DNA from: Ustilago trichophora
Taxonomy: Eukaryota > Basidiomycota > Ustilaginomycetes > Ustilaginales > Ustilaginaceae
Reading direction: 5' to 3'
DNA: 64,000 nt
NCBI GenBank assembly: GCA_900323505.1
Contig: OOIN01000002.1
Span: 2,480,001-2,544,000 of the forward strand
Translations under genes and position numbers: made by a program
Part shown: piece after piece, positions 1 through 10,200 of the stretch
How the letters are laid out: each line of letters starts with the position of its first letter
How positions within the stretch are numbered: the stretch's first letter is position 1
The notes under the pieces: model-generated
What the model saw: only the letters and a program-made list of their open reading frames with translations
Database searches by the model: none
What the model was told of the DNA's origin: nothing

Positions 1-2290
1 GCTTCTTGACGGGCGCAGGGGCCGAGAGGATGGCCGAGAAGTTGGCCTTGGCCACACCGTTGGTGCTGGCAGTGGGGACGCAAGGGGCAACCGCACCGAG
101 TCCGTTGGTCAGAGCAGGGAAGTCGTCGGCGTTGGGAAGGCGTTGAGGAGCGGGCTTCTTCTGAGCAGCGCCGTTCTGTCCGGTCTGTCCATTGGCGCGA
201 CCAGTGGAGCCCTGGTTGGTCCGGGCTCGAGCACCGTTCTGGTTCTGGTGAGCCTTTCCACCCTGAACACCGTTGGGCTGAGGTTTGGCACCGTTCTGCC
301 TGTTAACAGCCGTGTTGCTGTTGCCGTTGCCGTTGCCGTTGACCACGGGCTTGGAGGGGATCGAGGCGGGGATGCGATCGCCGTTACTGCTGCTGGGAAG
401 AGCAGAGGCAGGCTTGGCTTCCTCGGTCTTGCCGGCGGCAGGAGCACGCTTGCTGTTGGTGACATTCTCAGCCTTGGCGTCGGTCTTGCCGGCGGAAGCA
501 GCGTTCGAGTTGTTGGCTCTGGATGCCGACGAAGAGGCAGCGCCAGCGGCGGCGTTGGACTTGGCAGCGTTGCTCTGCTCCTTCTTGATAGCGGGAGCAA
601 CAGAGGCGGGGGCCGAGGTGGTGGCAGCGGGCTTCTCGGCAGCATCCGAAGCGGGCTTCTCGGTCGAGGGCTTGGGAGCAGCCTCGGTCTTCTGGGTGGC
701 GTTGATGGTGGTCTGAGCCGAGGCAGGCGAGGTGGAGACCGTCACGTTTGTCGACGCAGAGGCAAGACTGCTGCTGTCGCCATTGGCGGCTGTGTTGGCA
801 GCTTGTGTCGACTGAGCGGCGTTGCTGCCGTTGGTGTTGGTGCCGTTGGCCGGACCCCTTGCGTTCTTGGCAGCCAGAGCACGGTTGATGGCACGCGAAG
901 CCTCGATCGAATGGTTGGAACGGCCTGCGTTGGGACCACGCATGTCGGTGCCATCGGGAAGAATGTGAGGGAAACGGCAGTCCTCGCCGTGCTTGCATGC
1001 CGAGCGAGCAAAGAAGTGGCAAGCTGGTCGCTCAGTGGAGCGCTTGCTGAACTCGGATCGGGAGCCGAAGCTGCCACCCATGGATGCGCCGCCTCGTCGA
1101 GCGCTCTTGGTGCCACGAGGGAAGGTCTGGGAGCCGGTCAGGATGCTGCCATCGGCTCCAACAGACACGCCGTTCTGTGCACCTGGACCAGGCTGGAAAG
1201 GAGCGGCATGGTGGGCCATAAAGGCGCTGAAAGAAGTGGTGTTGGTCAAGCTTGCTGGTGTTGACGACTTGGCTGGCTCAGCAGCGGCGGCGGTGGTAGT
1301 CGACCCGGCAGCAGGTGTCGACTGGTTGGCATCGGTGTCGGCTGGCGCAGCAGCATCAACAACCTCAGCTGCGGTCTCTTGCGAGCTTTCGGCGTTGACA
1401 GCTTCGGCCTCTCCCTCTTGCACGTGGCTCGGTGCAAATGACTGGCGAGCATAGTGGTTGTAGGCATCGCTCTGCTCACCAGAGTGCGGCGCAGGAACCA
1501 TGTGGGGAGGAGGTGGCATGTGGACGGGCATGGGAACACCGGCGTGTGTGTACTGAATGGGCATGGGGGGAGCCATGGAGTAAAAGTGCTGCGGTGGTCC
1601 GTAGGCGGGGTAGCCGTAAGCGTGAGACTGGTAGAAGATGGGTGCTTGACCTGGCGAGACGGGGCCTGCGTTGGATGCTGATGCTGGCAGGGCAACAGGG
1701 TGGGCAAAGATGCACTTTTCGGCGTATCGGCAGTTGGGGAAGAATCGACATGGGATGAGCTTTGCGACCTCGGGGGGTGGAAGGCTGCCGGAAGAGCTGT
1801 CCTTGGGTGCGTGGGCGCGATGCTCGGGGTTGTGGGAAGGGTCAAAGAAGCTGTGCTGAGGCTGGAAGGGGTACATGGGCTGGGACATGGGATGGTGAAG
1901 AGCATGCTGCTGGTGCATTGATGCGTCCTGGTAAGCGGGAGGCTGAACGTAGCTGACGGTGCCGTCTGGCAGCTGCTTGCCGCCGTGCGAGTCGACGACG
2001 GGAGCGCTCTGGAAGGCGGCGGACTGGGTGTGCTGCAAGGCGTTGTTGATGACCGAGGCGAGCTCTGGGTTTTGCTTGAGGGCAGCAGCATCCTGTGCTA
2101 CCTCGACGGCGTTGGCACCTTTGGCGAGAAGCTGGGAGACGACATTGATGTGATTGCCCTGAACAGCGTGGTGGAGGGCGGTGAGCCCGGTCTCGTCACG
2201 AGCGTCAATGTCAAGGGAAGGCTCCTCGAGAAGAGAGCTGACGAGCTCGACGTTGCCGTCTTTGGACGCCTGGAAGAGGGTAGCAGTCAT
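1..2290 (-). CDS. Ankyrin-repeat and tandem CCCH zinc-finger protein (3' end cut by window edge)
   Basis: Reading leftward from the ATG at 2290 the frame stays open for 763 codons to the window edge, so the stop lies outside. Residues about 5-85 form ankyrin-like helices (a typical TGLTALHHAV core). Residues 181-197 are a CCCH finger of C-x5-C-x5-C-x3-H spacing, and residues about 424-443 a second of C-x7-C-x5-C-x3-H. The rest is Ala/Ser/Asn/Pro-rich and probably disordered. Ankyrin plus paired CCCH fingers is known from RNA-binding regulators such as plant ANK-TZF proteins, so a role in mRNA binding or turnover is inferred. The start is the first ATG giving the ankyrin segment; a further 5' exon is not excluded. 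The gene is transcribed away from its neighbour at 3936 across a 1.6-kb shared upstream region. Confidence 0.85.
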   Translation of the reverse strand, partial: MTATLFQASKDGNVELVSSLLEEPSLDIDARDETGLTALHHAVQGNHINVVSQLLAKGANAVEVAQDAAALKQNPELASVINNALQHTQSAAFQSAPVVDSHGGKQLPDGTVSYVQPPAYQDASMHQQHALHHPMSQPMYPFQPQHSFFDPSHNPEHRAHAPKDSSSGSLPPPEVAKLIPCRFFPNCRYAEKCIFAHPVALPASASNAGPVSPGQAPIFYQSHAYGYPAYGPPQHFYSMAPPMPIQYTHAGVPMPVHMPPPPHMVPAPHSGEQSDAYNHYARQSFAPSHVQEGEAEAVNAESSQETAAEVVDAAAPADTDANQSTPAAGSTTTAAAAEPAKSSTPASLTNTTSFSAFMAHHAAPFQPGPGAQNGVSVGADGSILTGSQTFPRGTKSARRGGASMGGSFGSRSEFSKRSTERPACHFFARSACKHGEDCRFPHILPDGTDMRGPNAGRSNHSIEASRAINRALAAKNARGPANGTNTNGSNAAQSTQAANTAANGDSSSLASASTNVTVSTSPASAQTTINATQKTEAAPKPSTEKPASDAAEKPAATTSAPASVAPAIKKEQSNAAKSNAAAGAASSSASRANNSNAASAGKTDAKAENVTNSKRAPAAGKTEEAKPASALPSSSNGDRIPASIPSKPVVNGNGNGNSNTAVNRQNGAKPQPNGVQGGKAHQNQNGARARTNQGSTGRANGQTGQNGAAQKKPAPQRLPNADDFPALTNGLGAVAPCVPTASTNGVAKANFSAILSAPAPVKK

Positions 2291-3935
2291 GCTGGCGTCG
2301 AGAATTGCTTTTGCAGAAACAGATGGAAGGGCACACCAAAGCCGGACTTCCACTGCTCTTGCTTGGTCTGGAGTGGGTGGGACGAGCTGCGACTTGAGCG
2401 TAGTAGTTAGCAGCTAATTCGGTCAGAGCAATCCTATGCGATAGCTGACTCGGTAAGTTGTCAAGACGTGTGCGGAATCAACAACTTGCTCTTGCGAAAG
2501 AAGAGTAGGATTGGAACTGGCGCACGGCGGCTCGATGTGGTATGAGAACAAGTCGAGCAGAACAGACGTAAGAGTCGGAGAAGGATGAGTAGGTCGGAAG
2601 AGCGTGAGTCGGGTCGAAAGAGGGGTTTCGTGGAGAGCCGCAGCGAGGAAGATGATGCAGCTTGTGAAGTGGGGTGGAGAGGGAGGAAGAGAGAAAGAGA
2701 AATGACGAGGAAGAAGGAGATATGAGCTGAATGACACCGAGTTGTCTTGCGACACAAGATTCTGAATATGGTCTTGTCGTCCTCCGAATGACTCTGGTTG
2801 CGGAGCGCAGCAAAGCAAAGCAAAGCAAAGCAAAGCAAAGCAAAGCAAAAAGCAGAAGAAGCCAAAGAGGACGCTTTCATTTTCTGCAGTCTTCTCTTTT
2901 TTTTTCCCCCTTCATGCCTCTGACTGCCCTCCAATTCTTCCAAAACTTCGTTTCTTCCTGCCAAAGCTCACAACTGCCAACATTCTAATTAAAACTTAAT
3001 TTCCTTTTTCCTCTCTCACCTTTTTTTTTTTTTCTTCTGTGGTGGAATCGGAAGAACGGTAAGGTCGGTAGCATTAGGGATAAAAATTTCACACAGATAC
3101 AGCAGAGACAGAAAGGGGCAAAAAAAAAAAAAGAGGGTCTTGCTCGGACGAAAGCAACCGAAACCAGCAACAACCCAAAGAGAGACTGACTCTGCGACCG
3201 GCAAAGGCGGTAAACTGCGATGCGAAGCGAGTCAGCTGAGAGAGAGACTCCTCAAGCCATGGCTGGTCTGCCGCACGCGACCTTGCACGAACAGTCTTTG
3301 CAGGCTGCAACGTGTCCCCTCTCAAGCTGCCAGCCAGCTCATGGCAAGTGATGCACAACAGTGGGATCAGATCTGGTAGAATAATGAATCGTCAAGAGAT
3401 CACTCGTTCCTGCTATGTCAAGTGAGGTGGAGAATGCTCAGACGAGGACTTTACCTGAGGTGATTTCGCAGCGCCTGCTGCAGAACCACAAAAAAAAAAA
3501 AGGAGCACCAAAATGACGGCCACGAAAAAGTGAGAAAATAAAAGGACCCTTTCCGCTCTTCTTGTACTGCCGGATCGTCCAATCCAACCAATCCGAACAG
3601 AGAAGCCTTGCCTTCAGCAGGCCGAATTTCTCGCACGGCTGAACCCTTTTCGCTCTCTCCGTGGGTGTGTCTTTGATGGAGATTCTTCCAATTCTTCCTG
3701 GAGGCACGAATCACTCCGAGCCTTGGACGCTCGTATCATGATCATCACTGTTCTATGGCCTTGAATTTCCCAGCATTACTTCTCTTGGTCAACTCTGCAC
3801 CCTTCGAGGTATCCGAACCGAACCTCTCAGACCGCAACGTGGCGCAGCTCGAAAGAGTCATTTTTGGTCGGGAAAACCCACGAGCAACGTACGCTTGCCT
3901 CACTCATCAGCCAGCAATCGTGACAAGTCGCCAAT
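2291..3935. other. Divergent intergenic region, 1.6 kb
   Basis: This lies between the starts of the CCCH protein gene (left, minus) and the PPR-like gene (right, plus), so it should carry both promoters and 5' leaders. It holds a CAAAG pentamer array, several A or T homopolymers (for example near 3021-3032, 3121-3132 and 3490-3500) and purine-rich tracts. Open frames here are short, low-complexity and unlike any family I know. I see no RNA gene. Confidence 0.6.
2811..2849. repeat. (CAAAG)7 pentanucleotide microsatellite
   Basis: Seven perfect tandem CAAAG copies are followed by one CAAAA copy. The array lies about 520 bp upstream of the CCCH-protein start, probably in its promoter or 5' leader. 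Read on the minus strand it gives a spurious Leu/Cys/Phe-Ala reading frame. Confidence 0.95.
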
Positions 3936-6566
3936 ATGGTGCTGCGCTGCTACAGTCGGCGACATCTCGTCCCTGCAACTCGGGCGCTGCAACGCCAATT
4001 CTCGACAACGGGTCCTGCCGCAGCAGCTTACACCCCTGTTCTTGCAGCTCAAGCTAGCTCCACCAATGCTGCTTCCACCTCACATTCACCTACATCGACA
4101 GCTCAATACCAGCAACATGGAAGCTGGTCCTTCTTCTTCCCCGATCACCTGCCCTGGACACAACGCCAGCCTTCTTCTGCGCGAGCAAGACATCCTCTTG
4201 TAAAGAAGCTCATCTCCGAGATCTATAGCACCTCTCGCGAGCCCGCTGCCAACCGCGTCTGGAAGGCCTACATGGATCTCAAAGAATCCTACGGTTCCGA
4301 TGCAGCCGGCACATCATCGGCAGCATCTACCTCGCTTCTTACACAGCTCGAGCCCGTCCATCTCCAGCATCTTCTTCGCGCCATTGATCCCTCCGTCGCC
4401 CGCACAAGGAAGCTCTCTCGCGCCGAGAGCAAGCGCCGCCAAACTATGCAGCACCAACAGTCTCTCCTAGCTTCCGGCAACTCTCCCTCCAAGATCCTTC
4501 TCGTCGAACCTCACAGCTCTAGACACTCAGGCAAGATTTTTGATGCCCAACATCCAGTGCGCGAGTACATGCGCAGAGTTCGCATCATCTTCCGCGATAT
4601 GAGGCTTCACTCTTCCATCGCCCCCACCACCAGCTCCACTGTAGACGCACTTCCCAGTCTCGCCGATTACAACCACGTTCTCTCTCGCCTGGCTTCTGGC
4701 GGTCACATTGGCCCAATGTCGGACATCTGGAACGACATCAACGGCGTCTCGCCTAAAGCAGACGCAAAGGGTCTCCACCCCAACCTCTACACCTACAGAG
4801 AGCTCATGGTCGGACTCAGCCGACATGCAACCGAGCAGATCGAGAGAGTGCAGAAGGGCGAAGCTTCCAAAACATTCAACTACTCTGGCAAGAAAAAGCA
4901 GCTCGAAAAGTCGGCCAGGGCAGCTGCTGCGGGCATGGCCAAGTTTGGTCAGGTGTTGGCACCGTCCGCAAGAGCTGCCGCCATCCTCGCCGCTCTCCGT
5001 ACCATGGCTCTTTTCAAAGACATGAAGGACCACGCTGTCACGCCTGATCAGATCACGCTCGACTTTGCCGCCAGAACGCTGCGTCTAGCGGGACACATCG
5101 ATGGCCTTCATCTGCTCATGCAACAGGCCTATGGCATCGATTTGGCATCTCCCGACTCTGCGGATGTGACCACGATGCAACAAGTCGGCCTCTCACCCAC
5201 CACGCATACTCTCAACACCATCCTCATGGCGCTCGGTGAGCAGGCCAGTGTGCCAGAGATGGTCGCCGCCTTCGAAACCCTTGCCAAACCTCTCCCTCTC
5301 AACTCCGCTCGTACAGACGCAACCTCGTCTGGAGAGGGCGTCTTCTCCACCAACTGGAAGGACATTTTCAACAGCATGCGAAATCGTGACGCCGAAGTGG
5401 CTCAACAAGGCTCCAATCCGCAAGAGGTCAGCGTCCCAGACGTCTTTGCTTACACTTACCCACACAGGATTGCCCCTAACACCAAGACATTCGAGGTTCT
5501 TTTGCGTCACTGCTGCAGTGAGGTGGATCCCCTTCGCTCTCCTGTGGCGCTCAAAACTGAAGGCAACACGAGCTCCGTCGCTACACTGGCCAAGGAGTCG
5601 ACCGAGATGGCGCTGGCAGAGATGCAGGACGGTGGTCGCCGTGCTGCAGAAATGGAGCGCAGGACGAGAGGAGGATACACGCTTTTCGCAAAGAGTCTCC
5701 TTGCCGAAGCCCTCGACAGATCTGACGAGTTGTTGCGTTTGACAGCACGCAACCTCGGCATCGACATAGAGCGGGCAGAGCAGGCTGCAACAGCTTCCGA
5801 GACCATCCAAAAGCGAGCCTCTACCACGGGCCAACTGGGCTCCGACGCCGCCGTTTCGGTCCAGGTTAGACCTGAGTACCAGCGTGTATCCGTAAGGCCA
5901 GGAAGAGCGATGGACGCCGACTTCCTTCCTATTCTCGAGCCGCCCACTTTTTCGATCACTGCCGTCATGGTCGAACCCTTCTTCTCACTGGCCTCTGCGC
6001 GCAAGCACTTTGGCGACATCCGCTGGGCTCGAACTGCATTGTCCAAGGCCCTAGAGAACAAGGTTGCAGAGGCACAGGTTATCGATGCAGCATGGCGGGT
6101 CTACAGCGCACGCTTCTCCAAGGCGCGTCAGATGCTATCGGCACAGGACAACAGCAGCGAGCCGACTCTGAACGACCCAGAAAACCTTGCGCCTCTGCAG
6201 CTCAATGACCAAAAGTCCAATGAGGTGTATGCCTTTCTCAATCGACTGCGTCAGCAACATCGACTGGCAGCAAGGCAGGCGCAGGCGCTCGAACAGCTGC
6301 TCTATGATCGACTTGATGAGCGTCTGCACGACCTGGCTACTCGTAGAAGTCACAGGCAGGCACAAAGAGTGCTCACTCATCGCGAGCAGCGTCTCAAGGC
6401 CGAGCAGCAGAGGCTCGAGGAAGAAGAGCGCCAGGCTGCACGCAAGGCTCAGGCGGCTGAGGCAAGGAGGTTGCGGGCTCTGCAGAAGGAGGAGCAGGAG
6501 AAGCAGCAAGCCTCGGCCGAGAACGCCAGCTCGCACCTTGAGACTGCTTCACCGATAACAGCTTAG
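3936..6566 (+). CDS. Mitochondrial PPR-like protein with C-terminal coiled coil
   Basis: Single-exon gene of 876 residues. The N-terminus (residues 1 to about 35) is basic, Ser/Ala-rich and lacks acidic residues, as expected of a mitochondrial presequence. Between about residues 220 and 530 there are degenerate helical-hairpin units with PPR signatures (LADYNHVLSRL, HPNLYTYRELMVGL, VTPDQITLDFAARTL, SPTTHTLNTILMAL, APNTKTFEVLLRHC). The last 100 residues are a charged Glu/Arg/Gln coiled coil. Fungal PPR proteins of this build usually bind organellar RNA for stability, processing or translation; that role is inferred and no specific orthologue is recognised. The ATG at 3936 begins the presequence-like segment. 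Confidence 0.8.
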   Translation: MVLRCYSRRHLVPATRALQRQFSTTGPAAAAYTPVLAAQASSTNAASTSHSPTSTAQYQQHGSWSFFFPDHLPWTQRQPSSARARHPLVKKLISEIYSTSREPAANRVWKAYMDLKESYGSDAAGTSSAASTSLLTQLEPVHLQHLLRAIDPSVARTRKLSRAESKRRQTMQHQQSLLASGNSPSKILLVEPHSSRHSGKIFDAQHPVREYMRRVRIIFRDMRLHSSIAPTTSSTVDALPSLADYNHVLSRLASGGHIGPMSDIWNDINGVSPKADAKGLHPNLYTYRELMVGLSRHATEQIERVQKGEASKTFNYSGKKKQLEKSARAAAAGMAKFGQVLAPSARAAAILAALRTMALFKDMKDHAVTPDQITLDFAARTLRLAGHIDGLHLLMQQAYGIDLASPDSADVTTMQQVGLSPTTHTLNTILMALGEQASVPEMVAAFETLAKPLPLNSARTDATSSGEGVFSTNWKDIFNSMRNRDAEVAQQGSNPQEVSVPDVFAYTYPHRIAPNTKTFEVLLRHCCSEVDPLRSPVALKTEGNTSSVATLAKESTEMALAEMQDGGRRAAEMERRTRGGYTLFAKSLLAEALDRSDELLRLTARNLGIDIERAEQAATASETIQKRASTTGQLGSDAAVSVQVRPEYQRVSVRPGRAMDADFLPILEPPTFSITAVMVEPFFSLASARKHFGDIRWARTALSKALENKVAEAQVIDAAWRVYSARFSKARQMLSAQDNSSEPTLNDPENLAPLQLNDQKSNEVYAFLNRLRQQHRLAARQAQALEQLLYDRLDERLHDLATRRSHRQAQRVLTHREQRLKAEQQRLEEEERQAARKAQAAEARRLRALQKEEQEKQQASAENASSHLETASPITA

Positions 6567-7203
6567 ACGAAATCGAGGGTCTCTATGCTTTCAATGTCAA
6601 CGTTGTGAACCGTCCCGTTTAGAGTGTACAGTACTGAACTTCACCACGTGGTTCTTTCACATTACTTTGCAGGTATCGACTGCTTATCATTGGCTTTCTA
6701 ATCCTCCTGAGACGTGTGTGCTGCTACGGAACGCAGACTTGGAAGGGCTTAACTGAGAGTTTGCAACCTTCCAAGGAGACCAAGAGCAACGGTATAGATG
6801 GCACTGATCGCATCCAACACCTCGAACGGAACTATTGGGCGCGAGAGAAAAAGAAGGGTCTGAGCAATTTCACTTTCGCGTGTCTGAGGAGAACCAAAAG
6901 CTGTGTGACACGTATCTCTTCTTGGCCTCGGAAAATCCGAGACCTGAGAGCAACGGGAAACGCACCGGCCACCCAAAGCTTCTGTGCTGCGGTTCTTCGC
7001 AATGGCTTTGAGACACCACATCTTCAGACAACGAAGTTGCTCTTCACCATATCTGCTATCCACCTCACCGCCCCAAACCCCGACCGTCGACGCATTTGCA
7101 CTCTCTTGCCTTCGCTGCTGGCGCTACATATGCATCGAAGAGCTTGGAGTTTCAGCCTAACCATCGATCCAAGGTAACCGTTCCATACCTTCAGACCAAC
7201 ACA
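6567..7203. other. Intergenic spacer, 0.6 kb
   Basis: Holds the 3' end of the PPR-like gene and the promoter/leader of the coiled-coil gene, both on the plus strand. A GTACAG motif occurs at 6626-6631. No further gene is seen. Confidence 0.55.
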
Positions 7204-10200
7204 ATGGCGGACGCCGAGGCAGCAGAGAGGGCAGCAAAAGCAGCTAGGGCAAGAGCCAAGCTCAAGAAGCATCAAGCGCTGAAGAAAGCCGCAGCCGAAG
7301 CCGAAGCCGCCGAGGCAGCAACCAACGGTACTGACAAAGATGCCGAAGACTCTTCAACACCGGCCGAGAATGGCACTTCCACACCTCAGGAGGAAGCGGA
7401 ACCACCAGAGTCGCAGGAACAACCATCTTCCAAGAAGACTGAGGTCTCTGACATCAGTGCTGAGCTACAGGAAACCCAACGCAAGGTAGCATCTCTCGCC
7501 ACGCAGCTCGAAAGCACACAACAAGACTTACAGAAAGCAACGGAGCAATCTTCGAACCTTGAACAACAACTCCGGCAGCACAAGGAGGACGCACAATCCT
7601 CAGCCAGAGCTTCCGAAGAGTCGGGTAAAGCGGCATTGGATATGCTGGAGAAGGACCTCCAAGCTCAACGAGCAAAGGCGACAGATCTCGAGAACAAGCT
7701 CCAGAAGCAGCGGGATCTTCTGCAGAAGGCCGAGAAGGATGCTGCTACATTCAAGGAGAAAGTGTCTGCTCTGGAACTCTCGCGGAAGGAAGATGCTGGA
7801 AAATCTTTGTCACTCCAAGAACGACTCTCTCAGGTTGAAGCCGACCACAAGAAGGCTGCAGACCGATCGTCACAATTGGAAGCCAAAGTTCAAGAGCTTC
7901 AGAAAGCTAGCGAGAAGGCGTCCATCGAGGCCAAGGAAACGGCTACCAAGCTGAAAGAGGCCGAGACAAAGGCCAAGAATGCTGAAGCTAAGAGCTCTTC
8001 AGAGGCCAAGAATGCCAAGCAGCTTCAGGACGAAAAGTACAAGTTGCAGAGTGAGGCTGAAGATCAAAAGAAGCAGGCAGACGATCTTCGCAAGACACTC
8101 GGTAGCCGAGATAGCGCCATTCAAGAACTCGAAAGGAAGCTCGCTGACCCAAGCAAAGCCAACCAAATCGATGCGCTCAACAAGCAGATGGCAGAGGCCA
8201 AGGACAAGATCTCGACTCTGGAAGCCGACTTGACCAAGAAGAACCAGAGCCTCGAGAGCTCCGCCTTGGACAGCGATAAGCTCACAAAGCAAATCCAGCA
8301 GCTCCAACAGGAAGCGGAGGTCACCAAGTCGAGTCTCTCTGCGCTCGAAGCCAAGCTCGCCGAGTCGACGGATCGAGAAGCCAAGGCCAAGGCTAGCCTG
8401 CAAGAGTCCGAGAGCCAGAAATCTGAGCTCGTGAAGAAGCATACAAAAGCCGAAGCAGACATCCAGACTTGGACGAAGAAGGCTAAGGAGCACACCGAGT
8501 CGCTTGCACAGAGCCAGAAGGATGCTGCGAGTGTCAAAGATCGAGCTGACGCCACCGAAAAGCAGCTCTCTGCGCTCCAAGACGAGAAAGAGAAGCTTGC
8601 CAGCACACTTGCCGAGGCCAACAAGAAGGTCGACTCTCTCAAGCAGGAAAAGGCCAGTCTGGAGAAGGCCCAAGCCGAGGCGGTGAGTACATCGCTAAAG
8701 TCTGACCAGCAGAAGGCCTCTGAGATCTCGGAGCTCAAGAGCAAGGTCAAACAACTCGAGGAGCAAGGTCAGAAGGCCAGCAAGGTCGCGTCGCAGCTCC
8801 TTGATGACGCCAAATTGCAGGAAAGCAAGTCTGCCAAAGAAATCCAGGACCTCAACGCATCTTTGAAGGAGTTACAGGACAAGGTCAAGGCTTTGCAAGC
8901 CCAGCTCGGAGAGCGCGATGACCACCTCACTGCCGCCAAAGAGCATCAGCAGTCGACCGAGAAAGAGCTCGCCTCTGCCACTTCGCAGGCCCAAGAGGTG
9001 TCCAAGGAGCTCGAGAGTGTCAAGTCTCAGCATTCTGCTGTAGAGAAGGAGCGTGCAGAGTCGCTCAAGAAGATCAGTCAGCTTAACGAACAGCTCACGA
9101 AAGCTCAGAACGACCACAAGACACTCCATTCTTCAAGCTCGAAAATCAAGGAAGAGCTTGAGAACTCAAAGAAGCAGGTGGATACATTGCAGAGCAAACA
9201 GAAGGAATGGCTTGCGAAGCAGAAGGAGCTCGAAGATGCCAACTCCAAATCTCTCGAAGACCTTGCCTCGTTGCGCTCGGAGATCGATGCTCACAAGACC
9301 GGAAAGGAGGCAACGTCGAAGGAGCTCGCTTCGCTCACCTCCAAGCACGATCAGTCTCAAAGGGACTTGCAATCAGCACAGCAGAAGTTGCAGGAAGCGA
9401 GCAAAACCCGATCTGAGCAAGAAAAGCAGATTTCTGACCTAACTTCGCAGCTCACTTCCTCAAAAGGCGAGACTGACAAGATACAAGAATCGCTCAAGAC
9501 CTTGCAAGTCAAGCTTGATTCCGAGACGAGAGCGCACAAGCAATCTGAGGAGTCGGTGAAGCAGCGTCAGACGGAGCTCGAGAAGGCCACGAAGCGAGGA
9601 GAGGAACTGGACAAGCAAATTCAGTCACTCACTTCGGAGCTGGACAAGGCCAAGGCCGATCACAAGCAGGCGCAGCAGTCTACCGCCGATCGACAGAAGG
9701 ATCTGGAAACGGCCAAGGCCGAGGCTAGCAAGACAAGTGCAGAACTCAAGGAGATCAAAACGTCACTTTCCAAGACCGAAGACGCGCTCAAGAAGCTCGA
9801 AGCTGACAAGGCGAAGATCGACAAGGAGGTTGCAGATCTGCGAGGAAAGCAGCAGGCTTCTGAGCAGAAGGTTGAGTCATTGACGGCCGACCTGACCAAG
9901 GCTACGAGCGATCACCGTGACGCAGTCAGTCAGATCGAGCAGTACCGAGCAACTTCCGAGAAGAAGGAGAAGGAGCTCGTCCAGACCAACGAGAAAGTCA
10001 AGGCCCACGAAGAGAAGATCGCCGAATTGAAAGACAAACACAGCAGCTTGGAACAGACTACAGCCCAGCTATCCGAGGAGAAAGCGAAGCTGCAAAAGGA
10101 GCTCGAAGCGTCCAAGTCGGACGCTCAGACGCAAAAAGCCTCTGCAGAGGGCAAGGCTAAGGAGATCAAGACTCTCGAAGGAAGAGTCTCGAGCACAGAA

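Noticed and set aside
7096..7203. N-terminal extension of the giant coiled-coil protein
   Set aside because: Begins at TTG, not ATG; the ATG at 7204 gives a golgin-like N-terminus.
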